From: Oscillospiraceae bacterium | GTDB taxonomy: Bacteria > Bacillota > Clostridia > Oscillospirales > UBA929 | Direction: 5' to 3' | DNA length: 32,821 bases | NCBI GenBank assembly: GCA_031254195.1 | Contig: JAIRUW010000057.1 | Coordinates: forward strand, 1 to 32,821 | Shown: positions 6,849 to 14,601 of the stretch, piece by piece | Position numbering within the stretch: the first letter of the stretch is position 1 | Layout of the letters: every line of letters begins with the position of its first letter | The notes under the pieces: model-generated | The model's database searches: none | What the model saw: only the letters and a program-made list of their open reading frames with translations | What the model was told of the DNA's origin: nothing | Made by a program: the position numbers and the translations under genes

Positions 6849-6875
6849 CGTTTTCCCACCTGAAGCGGGAAAACG
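6849..6875 (+). promoter_or_regulatory. stem-loop between pstC and pstA
   Basis: A 9-bp perfect stem (CGTTTTCCC / GGGAAAACG) with a 9-base loop starts just after the pstC stop. It has no T-tract, so it is more likely an RNA-processing or stability element than a terminator. Confidence 0.5.
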
Positions 6876-6907
6876 CCCCACATTTTGACCCGGAAGAGGC
6901 AACATTT

Positions 6908-7744
6908 ATGAGAATGAACCCGCGTACAAGCGAAAGGATCGCCAAGGCGCTGATCTGGTCAGCCGCCCTTTTTGTGCTGGTGGTGCTGGTGGCTATCATC
7001 ATCTATATATTGATCAAGGGCCTGCCCTTCATCAACTGGAGCTTCCTCACCGAGATACCGCGCAACATGGGGCGGTCCGGCGGCATTTCCTCTACCATCG
7101 TCGGCACCATCCTCGTCTCCGCCATGGCTATCGTCATAGCCGCCCCGTTTGGCATAGGGACGGCCTTCTATCTGGCGGAATATACCCGCGAGAACGCCGT
7201 CACCCGCGTCATCCGCTTCAGCGCGGAGTCGCTGGCCGGGATTCCCTCTATTGTATACGGGATGTTCGGCTATATCTTTTTTGTCATCCAGCTGGATTTG
7301 GGCTGGTCTGTGCTGGCCGGCGGGCTGACGCTGGCCTTTATGATCCTGCCCACCATCATACGCACATCGGAGGAGGCAATCCTCGCCGTACCCCTTTCAT
7401 ACCGCGAGACCAGCTTTTCTCTAGGCGGCACCAAATGGCAGACCATCCGCAAAGCGGTGACGCCGTCGGCCATACAAGGCATCGCGAACGGCATCATCCT
7501 CAGCTTGGGGCGCTGCGTCGCCGAGACGGCAGCCGTCATCCTGACGGCCGGCGCCGTCCTGCATATGCCCAACTCCCCCTTCTCCTCCACCCGGACGATG
7601 GCCGTCCACTTCTACATCTTAGCAAGCGAGGGCATCTCGATGGACAACGCCTACGGCACAGCCGCCTTGCTGATCATCCTGATATTCCTCATCAACGTCG
7701 TGGCCAACGCATTCGTCAACAGGGCGATGGCAAAGGGGCGCTGA
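6908..7744 (+). CDS. pstA: phosphate ABC transporter permease PstA
   Basis: The 278-residue permease is the second half of the phosphate channel. It has an N-terminal membrane helix (about 16-38). GISSTIVGTILVSAMAIV and FGIGTAFYLAEY open the permease core. LAGIPSIVYGMFGY follows, then the coupling loop ETSFSLGGTKWQTIRKAVTPSAIQGI and the GRCVAETAAVILTAGA segment. The start at 6908 has AGAGG eight bases upstream; a second ATG two codons later is possible. The 60-base gap from pstC contains a hairpin, the only sizeable intercistronic space in the operon. The gene ends two bases before the ATG of the second pstB. Confidence 0.95.
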   Translation: MRMNPRTSERIAKALIWSAALFVLVVLVAIIIYILIKGLPFINWSFLTEIPRNMGRSGGISSTIVGTILVSAMAIVIAAPFGIGTAFYLAEYTRENAVTRVIRFSAESLAGIPSIVYGMFGYIFFVIQLDLGWSVLAGGLTLAFMILPTIIRTSEEAILAVPLSYRETSFSLGGTKWQTIRKAVTPSAIQGIANGIILSLGRCVAETAAVILTAGAVLHMPNSPFSSTRTMAVHFYILASEGISMDNAYGTAALLIILIFLINVVANAFVNRAMAKGR

Positions 7745-7746
7745 GT

Positions 7747-8496
7747 ATGAAGATAGAGATTCGGAATCTGAACGTATTTTATACGAGTAAACAGGCTATT
7801 TACGATCTCAGCCTGGACATCCGCGCCAATGAGATTTTATCATTGATCGGCCCCGCCAACAGCGGCATCACGACCCTTCTCCGTTCGCTCAACCGCCTCT
7901 GCGACCTAATCCCGGGGGCGCGTGTGGAGGGGGAGATTCTGCTGGACGGGAAGAGCGTCTACGCTCCCGACACCAGCGTCACAGGGCTGCGCCGCAGGGT
8001 GGGGATGGTGTTTGACGTCCCGACCCCCCTCCCGATGTCCATCTTCGACAACATCGCCTACGGGCCGCGCCTGAGCGGCACAAAAAGCAAAAGCGCCCTG
8101 ATGGAGGCGGTGGAACAGTCGCTGCGGGGAGCGGCGCTGTGGGAGGAGACGAAGGAAAGGCTGAAAATGCCGGCGGCCAGCCTGTCCGGCGGCCAGCAGC
8201 AGCGGCTCTGCATCGCGCGGGTGCTGGCGCTGAAGCCGGAGGTTATTTTGCTGGACAGGCCCTGTTCGGGGCTTGACCCCATATCGACGGCGAAGATTGA
8301 GGACTCTTTGATACAGCTGAAAAAGCAGTTCACCATCATCCTCGCCCCGCACAACGTCCAGCAGGCCGGGCGCGTCTCTGACCGTGTAGCGTTCATGCTG
8401 ATGGGCAAGCTGATTGAGGAGGGGACAAACTCGGACGTCTTCTCAACCCCCCAAGACCAGCGGACCAGCGACTATATCACAGGCAGATTTGGTTAA
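7747..8496 (+). CDS. pstB2: PstB-like ATPase subunit (copy 2), predicted catalytically dead
   Basis: The 249-residue protein is clearly PstB-like throughout and ends in SDYITGRFG, but its nucleotide-binding residues are lost. Walker A reads GPANSGITT, with isoleucine 41 replacing the essential lysine. The Q-loop reads VFDVP (D90 for Q). Walker B reads ILLDRP, with arginine 171 replacing the catalytic glutamate. The signature SLSGGQQQRL (145-154) and a histidine in the switch position (PHN, H202) are kept. The ATG follows the pstA stop by two bases, with AAGGGG upstream; an open frame running further upstream inside pstA is not the gene. It is most simply read as the regulatory partner of PstB1 in a heterodimer. 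Confidence 0.92.
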   Translation: MKIEIRNLNVFYTSKQAIYDLSLDIRANEILSLIGPANSGITTLLRSLNRLCDLIPGARVEGEILLDGKSVYAPDTSVTGLRRRVGMVFDVPTPLPMSIFDNIAYGPRLSGTKSKSALMEAVEQSLRGAALWEETKERLKMPAASLSGGQQQRLCIARVLALKPEVILLDRPCSGLDPISTAKIEDSLIQLKKQFTIILAPHNVQQAGRVSDRVAFMLMGKLIEEGTNSDVFSTPQDQRTSDYITGRFG

Positions 8497-8509
8497 AACG
8501 GCATGAAAG

Positions 8510-8540
8510 CGCCGGTTCCGTATGGAACCGGCGGTTGTTT
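8510..8540 (+). terminator. intrinsic terminator of the pst operon
   Basis: A 10-bp perfect stem (CGCCGGTTCC / GGAACCGGCG) with a GTAT loop is followed by the short T-rich run GTTGTTT. It lies 13 bases after the second pstB stop. Confidence 0.75.
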
Positions 8541-8611
8541 AGACTTCTTGTGTAACTGGTGTCACCTTGTTTACTTAGTAACAAGTCCTTTTTACTGTTT
8601 CGCCGTCACTC

Positions 8612-9985
8612 TTACTTTTGCGTAACTTCCAAAAGCTCGCCGCCATCGGGCTTAAAATACTGATGTACTGTCCCAGATCCGTCGTTGTCTTTGACCGTAT
8701 ATATCAGCATATTCCCGTCTGACACAAACACTCTATACGCATATTCGCGTACATCCCCGTCTCCAAACGAGTAAATTCGCGTAGTATTTCCGGTAAGGAT
8801 GTCCATTTTATAAACCGTGTGAGCGGCAGCGCCGTCCCAAGGCGCCACATAATAAATGTACCCATCCGAATAACAGGGACGCCAAGAGTCGAAAGCTAAA
8901 TGGGTTACGGTAATATTGCTTTGCTTGAACGATGTCAGTATTGTGCTTTCCGCTGTCGATAGGGTTAACCTTACAATATCAAAATCGTTTGGGATATAAC
9001 CGAGAAACCAAATCACGGTCTCTCCGTTTACTTCTTCCACATGAATCAAGTCAATCTTACGGTATGCTTTGAAAAACGGCAGATCATATATGCCTACTCC
9101 GTTTATCTCCAAAAAGTCCTTTAGTTCGTCAAAGGATGGCGAACACGGCAATTCCGCAGCAAACGGCAGTCCACTTTTCTCAAGCAGTTTCACGAGTTGG
9201 TCAAGGCCGTATTCTATCCTTAAATCCTCACCGTTCAAGTCTGTGGAGCTTATGTTTTGCGTATATGGCTCGGTCAACACCGTCATATATATACGGTCAT
9301 TGAAAATCACCCGATAATCAACTGCCTCGTCCGGCTGCTCGACACGCACAACGGTTTTGTCGATAAGGGACACCCTATACAGCGCCGTTAAGTCCTGCCA
9401 GATGCTTCTTGTATCTCCGGTTTTATTGCGCGATATGCTATCCTCACCAATTAATAAAAACAAATAATCCTCGTACACAGCAGCGGAGAAAAGACTGCCT
9501 GCACCCGGATCAGTGTTTGCATCAAATGAAAGTACCGTTTGCTCGTTTGAACCGTCGAAGTCAAATTCATATAATGTTACTGTTGGAAAGACAAAGTACA
9601 TCCCGATTAGCCTGTCACCGGCAACTGCAACAATAGGCCTGTTATATGTTTTTATTGTATTCCCCGAAGCGTCTATGCGCATATCTTTGCCAATAATAAA
9701 TGTTCCGTCGGGGAGACTAATAATTGGGTTGCCGGTTAGCATTGCCGAGACCGTACCGCCAAGCTCATTATCTTGCAACACCAAATCCTCAAGGTTTATT
9801 GGTTCGGGCGTTGGTTCAGGTGTTGTAGTCGGAGTGAGCGTCGGCGTCGGTGTGGCGGTTGGGGTGGTTGGGGTGGGCGTGGGACTGGGTATAATTTCTT
9901 CCGGTGTCTCGCCGCACCCTGTCATAACCCCCATTATCAATAGTATAATGATACCTAACGAAGCCGCTTTTTTATTCATCATCAT
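8612..9985 (-). CDS. lipoprotein with Thr/Pro linker and beta-propeller-like domain (DUF5050-type)
   Basis: The 457-residue secreted lipoprotein starts with a signal peptide (MMMNKKAASLGIIILLIMGV) and a lipobox (MTGC, cysteine at about 24). A Thr/Pro-rich spacer follows (about 30-65), typical of cell-wall-spanning linkers. The rest is beta-rich, with repeated units of the kind found in DUF5050 propellers: IVAVAGDRLIGMY, TLYEFDFDGSN, YLFLLIGEDS, ALYRVSLIDKT and RIYMTVLTEP, then SDGYIYYVAPWDG and TVYKMDILTGN. No catalytic motif is seen. It is flanked by the pst terminator and the upp gene and has its own AAAGGG ribosome binding site. Binding or sensing at the cell surface is likely; the ligand is unknown. 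Confidence 0.8.
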   Translation of the reverse strand: MMMNKKAASLGIIILLIMGVMTGCGETPEEIIPSPTPTPTTPTATPTPTLTPTTTPEPTPEPINLEDLVLQDNELGGTVSAMLTGNPIISLPDGTFIIGKDMRIDASGNTIKTYNRPIVAVAGDRLIGMYFVFPTVTLYEFDFDGSNEQTVLSFDANTDPGAGSLFSAAVYEDYLFLLIGEDSISRNKTGDTRSIWQDLTALYRVSLIDKTVVRVEQPDEAVDYRVIFNDRIYMTVLTEPYTQNISSTDLNGEDLRIEYGLDQLVKLLEKSGLPFAAELPCSPSFDELKDFLEINGVGIYDLPFFKAYRKIDLIHVEEVNGETVIWFLGYIPNDFDIVRLTLSTAESTILTSFKQSNITVTHLAFDSWRPCYSDGYIYYVAPWDGAAAHTVYKMDILTGNTTRIYSFGDGDVREYAYRVFVSDGNMLIYTVKDNDGSGTVHQYFKPDGGELLEVTQK

Positions 9986-10088
9986 GAAACAACCCTTTCT
10001 AGCTTGCTATTATGGGGTTCAAACGACATCGAATACAGCAGAGGCCGTTAAGACAACACACACCCGGCGGACAGTCTCGGAAAGCGCT

Positions 10089-10715
10089 CTATTTCGTCCC
10101 AAAAATCCTATCCCCTGCGTCGCCCAGGCCGGGGACAATATATCCGTGCTCGTTGAGCTGTCTGTCGATGGCGCAGGTGATGATCTCTACGTCGGGGTGG
10201 CAGCTCTCGAGCTTCTCCATGCCCGGCGGCGCCGCGAGGATGCAAAGCAGCTTGACGGAACGGGCGCCCGCTTCTTTTAGATACCGCGCCGCCGCCGCCG
10301 CCGTGCCGCCGGTCGCCAGCATCGGGTCAAGGATAAAGCAGTCCCGCTCCATGATGTCCGGCGGCAGCTTGCAGTAATATTCCACCGGCTGCAATGTCTC
10401 AGGGTCGCGGTACAGGCCAATGTGCGCCACCTTGGCGGACGGGACGAGATTGAGCATCCCCTCCACCATACCCAGCCCGGCACGCAGGATGGGCACAAGC
10501 GCCAGCTTCTTGCCTGAAACAATCTTACTGCGCGCCGGTGCGACGGGGGTTATCACATCGACCTCCTCCAGCGGCAGGCCGCGCGTGGCCTCGTAGCACA
10601 TCAGCATGGCGATTTCGCCCACGATCTCGCGGAACTCCTTGACCCCGGTATTCTTGTCGCGCAGGATGGTCAGCTTGTGCTGGATGAGCGGATGGGTGAG
10701 CAGGGTGAGCGGCAT
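10089..10715 (-). CDS. upp: uracil phosphoribosyltransferase
   Basis: The 208-residue enzyme makes UMP from uracil and PRPP (pyrimidine salvage, cytosol). Family motifs are all present: [17 protein letters not shown] at the N-terminus, [26 protein letters not shown], the PRPP loop [10 protein letters not shown], and the C-terminal uracil-binding end [20 protein letters not shown] start it at the MPLTLL methionine because AAGGAGG lies eight bases upstream; the frame is open 27 codons further, but that part overlaps the permease gene and is not conserved. It follows the uracil permease by 13 bases, forming an import-and-salvage operon. No attenuator is seen between them. Confidence 0.97.
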   Translation of the reverse strand: MPLTLLTHPLIQHKLTILRDKNTGVKEFREIVGEIAMLMCYEATRGLPLEEVDVITPVAPARSKIVSGKKLALVPILRAGLGMVEGMLNLVPSAKVAHIGLYRDPETLQPVEYYCKLPPDIMERDCFILDPMLATGGTAAAAARYLKEAGARSVKLLCILAAPPGMEKLESCHPDVEIITCAIDRQLNEHGYIVPGLGDAGDRIFGTK

Positions 10716-10728
10716 AGGGGCGGCCTCC

Positions 10729-12015
10729 TTATGTGTTTTCTTGCTTTTTATACTGTTGCTTGCCCGGAAGGACCTGGTTGATGATGATTCCGACAATGGC
10801 GGCCAGGGCCATCCCCTCTATGTTGAAATCAATCGAGCCGATGGAGAACGGCACCGCCGCGCCGCCGATGCCAAGCACCAGAATAACCGCTGAGATAATC
10901 AGGTTGCGCGGCTTTTGGAAGTCCACCTTGTTCTCCACCAGCGTGCGCGCGCCGATGGACGCGATCATACCAAACAGGACGATGGAGATGCCGCCGATGA
11001 TGGCGGTGGGGATGGTGCTGATCAACGCGTTCAGCTTGGGGATAAAGCCGAGGAGGACGGCAAAAACGGCAGCGATGCGCATGATGGTGGGGTTGAACTG
11101 GCGGGTCAGCGCCAAAACGCCGGTATTCTCAGAGTAGGTGGTGTTGGCGGGGCCGCCGAACATGGCCGAGAGGCAGGAGGCCAGGCCATCGCCGAGCAGG
11201 GTGCGGTGCAGGCCGGGCTTCTTGGCAAAGTTGCGATTGGTGATGGCGCTGATGGCCATAATGTCGCCGATATGCTCAACCATGGTGCAGACGGCGACCG
11301 GGGCGATCAGCATGATGGCGCCGATGTCGAACTTGGCTAAGGTGAAACTCGGCAGGCCAAACCACGCGGCCTCCCTGATGGGCGCGAAATCGACCAGCTT
11401 CGGCCCGCCGATAACGGTGATGATCACGGCGATGAGATAGCTGGACACCAAGCCGATCAGGACGGGCAGGGACTTGGCAAAGCCCTTGAAGAAAACGCTG
11501 ACGCAGACCACGATGGCAAAGCTCATCAGCGCCAAAAGCCAGTTGGAAGCGGTAATCTGGTCCCCGCCGCCCTTACTTGCCATGTTGATGGCGGTCGGCG
11601 CGAGGCCCAGGCCGATGACCATGATGATGGAGCCGGTGATGATGGGCGGGAACCAGCTGACCACCCTCTCCGCGCCCAAAATGTACACCAAGACCGACAG
11701 TCCCAGATAGAGCAGGCCGGAGACCACGATGCCGCCCAAGGCATACTCCATGCCGTAGATCGAGGACGCGGCGATGACGGGGGTGATAAAAGCGAAAGAG
11801 GAGCCGAGGAAGAGCGGTACGCCGCCTTTTGTGATCAGATGGAAGAGCAATGTCCCGACGCCCGCCATCAGCAGCGCTACCGAGATGTCCAGCCCGACGA
11901 GGATGGGCACGAGGATGGTCGCTCCGAACATGGTGAAGGTGTGCTGTAAGCCGAGCACGACAGTTTTTCCGGTTCCTAAGCTGGGGTCCTTGAGACTGTT
12001 GTCCCAAAATTTCAT
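10729..12015 (-). CDS. uraA: uracil permease (NCS2/UraA family)
   Basis: The 428-residue membrane transporter has about 14 hydrophobic segments. The Gln-His pair of helix 1 is present ([11 protein letters not shown]), as are the substrate-site residues known in Ura[13 protein letters not shown] (the E and H that contact uracil and protons) and [19 protein letters not shown] (the second key glutamate). Start at MKFWDNSL with AGGAGGG seven bases upstream. It is the first gene of the operon with upp, from a promoter at 12046-12074. The predicted leader is only about 25 bases, so PyrR-type or uracil-sensing attenuation is not expected here. The Bacillus-style name would be pyrP. Confidence 0.95.
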   Translation of the reverse strand: MKFWDNSLKDPSLGTGKTVVLGLQHTFTMFGATILVPILVGLDISVALLMAGVGTLLFHLITKGGVPLFLGSSFAFITPVIAASSIYGMEYALGGIVVSGLLYLGLSVLVYILGAERVVSWFPPIITGSIIMVIGLGLAPTAINMASKGGGDQITASNWLLALMSFAIVVCVSVFFKGFAKSLPVLIGLVSSYLIAVIITVIGGPKLVDFAPIREAAWFGLPSFTLAKFDIGAIMLIAPVAVCTMVEHIGDIMAISAITNRNFAKKPGLHRTLLGDGLASCLSAMFGGPANTTYSENTGVLALTRQFNPTIMRIAAVFAVLLGFIPKLNALISTIPTAIIGGISIVLFGMIASIGARTLVENKVDFQKPRNLIISAVILVLGIGGAAVPFSIGSIDFNIEGMALAAIVGIIINQVLPGKQQYKKQENT

Positions 12016-12045
12016 TGACGGTCCCTCCTATAAATTATCCATCCT

Positions 12046-12074
12046 ATAGTACAGCATACCGTTGCCAAAGTCAA
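12046..12074 (-). promoter_or_regulatory. promoter of uraA-upp
   Basis: On the minus strand TTGACT (12069-12074), a 17-base spacer and TACTAT (12046-12051). The predicted start site lies about 25 bases from the uraA ATG. Confidence 0.65.
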
Positions 12075-12201
12075 ACAAAATAGTCCGGCATTTTACAACA
12101 TGCACAGGTTTTACCAAGCGGCCCGCGGGATAGGAAATGCTTGCCAAGTCCCTTTTTTTATGATACGATAAGGAAAACACCATCGGAGGGGAGGCCCGCG
12201 T

Positions 12202-12891
12202 ATGGGGAAATACAACGTTTTGCTGCTGGACGCCGACGGGACGCTGTTTGATTACGACAAAGCCGAACGCAACGCGCTGCGCGACACCCTTCAGCTCTAC
12301 GGGCTTGAGTTCTCCGAAAAGGCACTGCGGCAGTACCGTCAGTTCAACGGCGAGCTGTGGAAGCAGCTCGAACGCGGCGAGGCCACCCTCAGCGCCGTAC
12401 AGACAAAACGCTTCGCGCAGCTCTTCGAGGCCATGCAGTATAAGTGCGACCCCGGAGAGTTCAACAGCCTTTACATCAAGCAGCTGGAGCAGCATGTCTT
12501 CCTGCTCGACGACGCCGATCTGGTCTGCGCGGAACTGTATAAAACCAGCGCCCTTTATATCGTGACCAACGGCATCGCGTCGGTACAGCGGGGACGGCTC
12601 GCCCGAAGCGGCCTGCTGCCATACATGAACGGGCTGTTTATCTCGGAGGAGATCGGCTTCTCCAAGCCGCACCGGTATTTCTTCGACGCCGTCTTCGCCC
12701 AAATCGGCGCAGACGTCCCGCGCGGTAAAATCTTAATCGTCGGAGATTCCCTGTCCGCCGACATCGCGGGCGGCTACGCCGCGGGGATCGACACCTGCTG
12801 GTATAACCCCAAACGCAACTCCGACAAAGGCTCCTTGCGGCCTACCTATGAGATCGGGGCGCTGATTGAGCTGCTGGAAATCGGCGGCTAA
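12202..12891 (+). CDS. yjjG: HAD-family pyrimidine 5'-nucleotidase (YjjG/YfnB-like)
   Basis: The 229-residue HAD hydrolase has all four motifs: DADGTLFDYD (D10 nucleophile, D12 acid/base), TNG (motif II, about 116-118), the lysine in GFSKPH (motif III), and GDSLSADIAGG (motif IV). The helical cap between motifs I and II (LWKQLERGEATLSAVQTKRF) and the overall pattern match YjjG of E. coli and YfnB of Bacillus. These dephosphorylate non-canonical pyrimidine nucleotides. The GAGG ribosome binding site is about seven bases upstream. Its placement between uracil transport and pyrB genes fits pyrimidine house-cleaning. It converges on pyrB with one base between the stops, and its transcript probably ends at a terminator inside pyrB. 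Confidence 0.85.
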   Translation: MGKYNVLLLDADGTLFDYDKAERNALRDTLQLYGLEFSEKALRQYRQFNGELWKQLERGEATLSAVQTKRFAQLFEAMQYKCDPGEFNSLYIKQLEQHVFLLDDADLVCAELYKTSALYIVTNGIASVQRGRLARSGLLPYMNGLFISEEIGFSKPHRYFFDAVFAQIGADVPRGKILIVGDSLSADIAGGYAAGIDTCWYNPKRNSDKGSLRPTYEIGALIELLEIGG

Positions 12892-12892
12892 G

Positions 12893-13951
12893 CTATATGA
12901 GGTTCGCCAGTATGTATTCACAGTACCGGCATACGCCTTCCGCGTTGGCCAGCGGTGGCAAATACCCCTCCTGATGGGTGATACAGTTCGGGTTTGCGCA
13001 GGCAAACCCGTCTTTTTTTTGCGGTACCGCCGGTGTAAAGGACGGCAGCTTGCACATCTCCAGCAGCAGCGCCATACGGATGACCATCCCCAGCCGCGCC
13101 TGCTCGAAATAGACGGCTCTGGAATCTTCATCGACCGAAATATCCACTTCCCCGGCTCGGGGCAGCGGGTGCATGACCAGCATATCCCGGCCCGCGCCCT
13201 TCAATATATCAAGCGTTAGCACATACCGGTCTTTCAGCCGCTGATATTCCGCCGGGTCGGCAAAGCGCTCGCGCTGTACGCGGGTCATGTACAAAACGTC
13301 CAGGCCGCCGACCGCGGAACGCAGGTCCCGCTCCTCCGTCATTTGAATCCCGGCTTTCTCGCAGGCCCGCCTCGTATAGATGGGCAGCGCCAGCTCGGGC
13401 GCGGAGACCAGCGTCACCGATACCCCCTCAAAGCGGCACAGCGCCGTCAGCAGGCTATGTACGGTGCGCCCGTATTTGAGGTCGCCGCATAGTCCGACCC
13501 GCAGGCCGTCGATGCCGCCGCGCAGACGGGTGAGGGTGGCAAGGTCTGTCAATGTCTGCGTCGGGTGGCAGTGGCCGCCGTCCCCGGCGTTGATAACGGG
13601 GCGGGACGCATAGAGCGCCGCCGCCAGCGCCGCCCCTTCGCGCGGGTGCCGTATGGCGACGGCGTCGGCATAGCCCGACACCATCATAATGGTGTCTTTA
13701 AGCGTCTCGCCTTTGGACACGCTGGACGCCGTCGGGTCGGAGAAGCCGATCACGCCGCCGCCCAGCCGCTGCATCGCCGCCTCAAGAGACAGGCGGGTGC
13801 GCGTGGACGGCTCATAAAAAAGGGAGGCCAGGGTCTGCCCGCGAAGGGCGTCCCGATAGTCTCCCGGATGCTCCAATATATCCTCAAAGCGCCTGTAAAG
13901 GTCTTGCCATTCTCTCTGTGAGAGGTCGGGGAAGTCAATGAGGTGCCTCAT
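12893..13951 (-). CDS. pyrB: aspartate carbamoyltransferase with C-terminal PyrI-like zinc ribbon
   Basis: The 352-residue protein catalyses the first committed step of pyrimidine synthesis. Residues 1 to about 300 are a normal catalytic chain: FYEPSTRTR (carbamoyl-phosphate site), SSVSKGETLKDT (lysine loop), HPTQTLTDL, MTRVQRERF and HPLPRAGEV. After a short linker, residues 314-346 form a zinc ribbon with C318-x4-C323 and C341-x2-C344. This is the arrangement of the zinc domain of the regulatory chain PyrI, but without its nucleotide-binding domain. In classical enzymes that domain is on a separate protein and glues catalytic trimers together. The linker is encoded by a run of eight A. The gene closes the minus-strand series and follows the amidotransferase gene by 12 bases. 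Confidence 0.93.
   Translation of the reverse strand: MRHLIDFPDLSQREWQDLYRRFEDILEHPGDYRDALRGQTLASLFYEPSTRTRLSLEAAMQRLGGGVIGFSDPTASSVSKGETLKDTIMMVSGYADAVAIRHPREGAALAAALYASRPVINAGDGGHCHPTQTLTDLATLTRLRGGIDGLRVGLCGDLKYGRTVHSLLTALCRFEGVSVTLVSAPELALPIYTRRACEKAGIQMTEERDLRSAVGGLDVLYMTRVQRERFADPAEYQRLKDRYVLTLDILKGAGRDMLVMHPLPRAGEVDISVDEDSRAVYFEQARLGMVIRMALLLEMCKLPSFTPAVPQKKDGFACANPNCITHQEGYLPPLANAEGVCRYCEYILANLI
12989..13020 (+). terminator. intrinsic terminator inside the pyrB antisense strand
   Basis: On the plus strand a perfect 9-bp stem (CGGGTTTGC / GCAAACCCG) with a GCAG loop is followed by TC and eight T. It lies about 100 bases after the yjjG-like gene and probably ends its transcript. On the other strand the same bases encode the first part of the PyrB zinc ribbon. 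Confidence 0.85.
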
Positions 13952-13963
13952 ACGCGCCGCCTT

Positions 13964-14575
13964 TCATAGTCTCTTTAGCAGATACTCCATCCCAAAGCCG
14001 CCCTTCTCGGGGTGCCATTGCACGGCGCGGATAGGCAGCGTCTCGTGTTCCAGCGCTTCCGCCGTGCCGTCGCCGCTGTGCGCCGTGACCGCCAGCCCCC
14101 GCCCGGGCAGGCGTATCGCCTGGTGATGGTAGCTGTTGACCGTGTATTCCCGTCCGCCCGCAAACACGACGGTATGCGCCATTGGCGGCGCCCCTTCCGG
14201 CGCGGCGTGGACCAGCCCGCATTGAGAAGGGAGGTCCTGCCAGATCGTCCCGCCCAGCGCGACATTGATGACCTGCATCCCCCGGCAGATGCCGAGTATG
14301 GGCTTTTTCAAGCTAAAAAAATCTGTAAACACGGCAAACTCCAGCCGATCCCGCGGTATATCCGTCGTTTCGCTCCCGTTTTCGAGGAACGACGCCCCAA
14401 ACCGAACCGGGTCAATATCGCCGCCGCCCGGCAGCAGCAATGCGTCGTAGCCGCCGGCGTGGGGATAAGGGTCATCTGGATAGACGATCTCGCCGGTGTG
14501 CCCATGCCGGGCCAGCGCCGACAGATACTCGTCTTTGAGCGGGTTGAGCGTCCCGCCGGTGAGAAGAAAACGCAT
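13964..14575 (-). CDS. class-I glutamine amidotransferase, peptidase C26 type
   Basis: The 203-residue enzyme has the C26 (gamma-glutamyl hydrolase / PuuD-like) pattern: LLLPGGGDIDP (oxyanion strand), the nucleophile elbow GICRGMQVIN, NSYHHQAI, and the catalytic RAVQWHPEK. PuuD-type enzymes hydrolyse gamma-glutamyl-GABA; they are usually about 250 residues long, so this one is short, mostly at the N-terminus. Substrate cannot be decided from sequence. It sits between the DivIVA-like gene and pyrB in the minus-strand series, which does not suggest polyamine metabolism. A glutamine-hydrolysing role close to pyrimidine synthesis is possible but speculative. Confidence 0.85.
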   Translation of the reverse strand: MRFLLTGGTLNPLKDEYLSALARHGHTGEIVYPDDPYPHAGGYDALLLPGGGDIDPVRFGASFLENGSETTDIPRDRLEFAVFTDFFSLKKPILGICRGMQVINVALGGTIWQDLPSQCGLVHAAPEGAPPMAHTVVFAGGREYTVNSYHHQAIRLPGRGLAVTAHSGDGTAEALEHETLPIRAVQWHPEKGGFGMEYLLKRL

Positions 14576-14601
14576 AAAACGCCCCCTTTGGGTGGTTTAT
14601 G

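Noticed and set aside
6849..6875. Terminator between pstC and pstA
   Set aside because: The stem is good but no T-run follows, and the operon clearly continues; it is recorded as a processing or stability hairpin instead.
7435..7746. N-terminal extension of the second pstB
   Set aside because: The frame is open within pstA, but the Arg/His/Pro-rich translation is out-of-frame pstA. The ATG at 7747, with its ribosome binding site, is the real start.
9790..9900. Repeat-rich plus-strand frame opposite the lipoprotein linker
   Set aside because: It is the antisense of the Thr/Pro linker codons of the minus-strand lipoprotein, not a separate gene or a CRISPR-like array.
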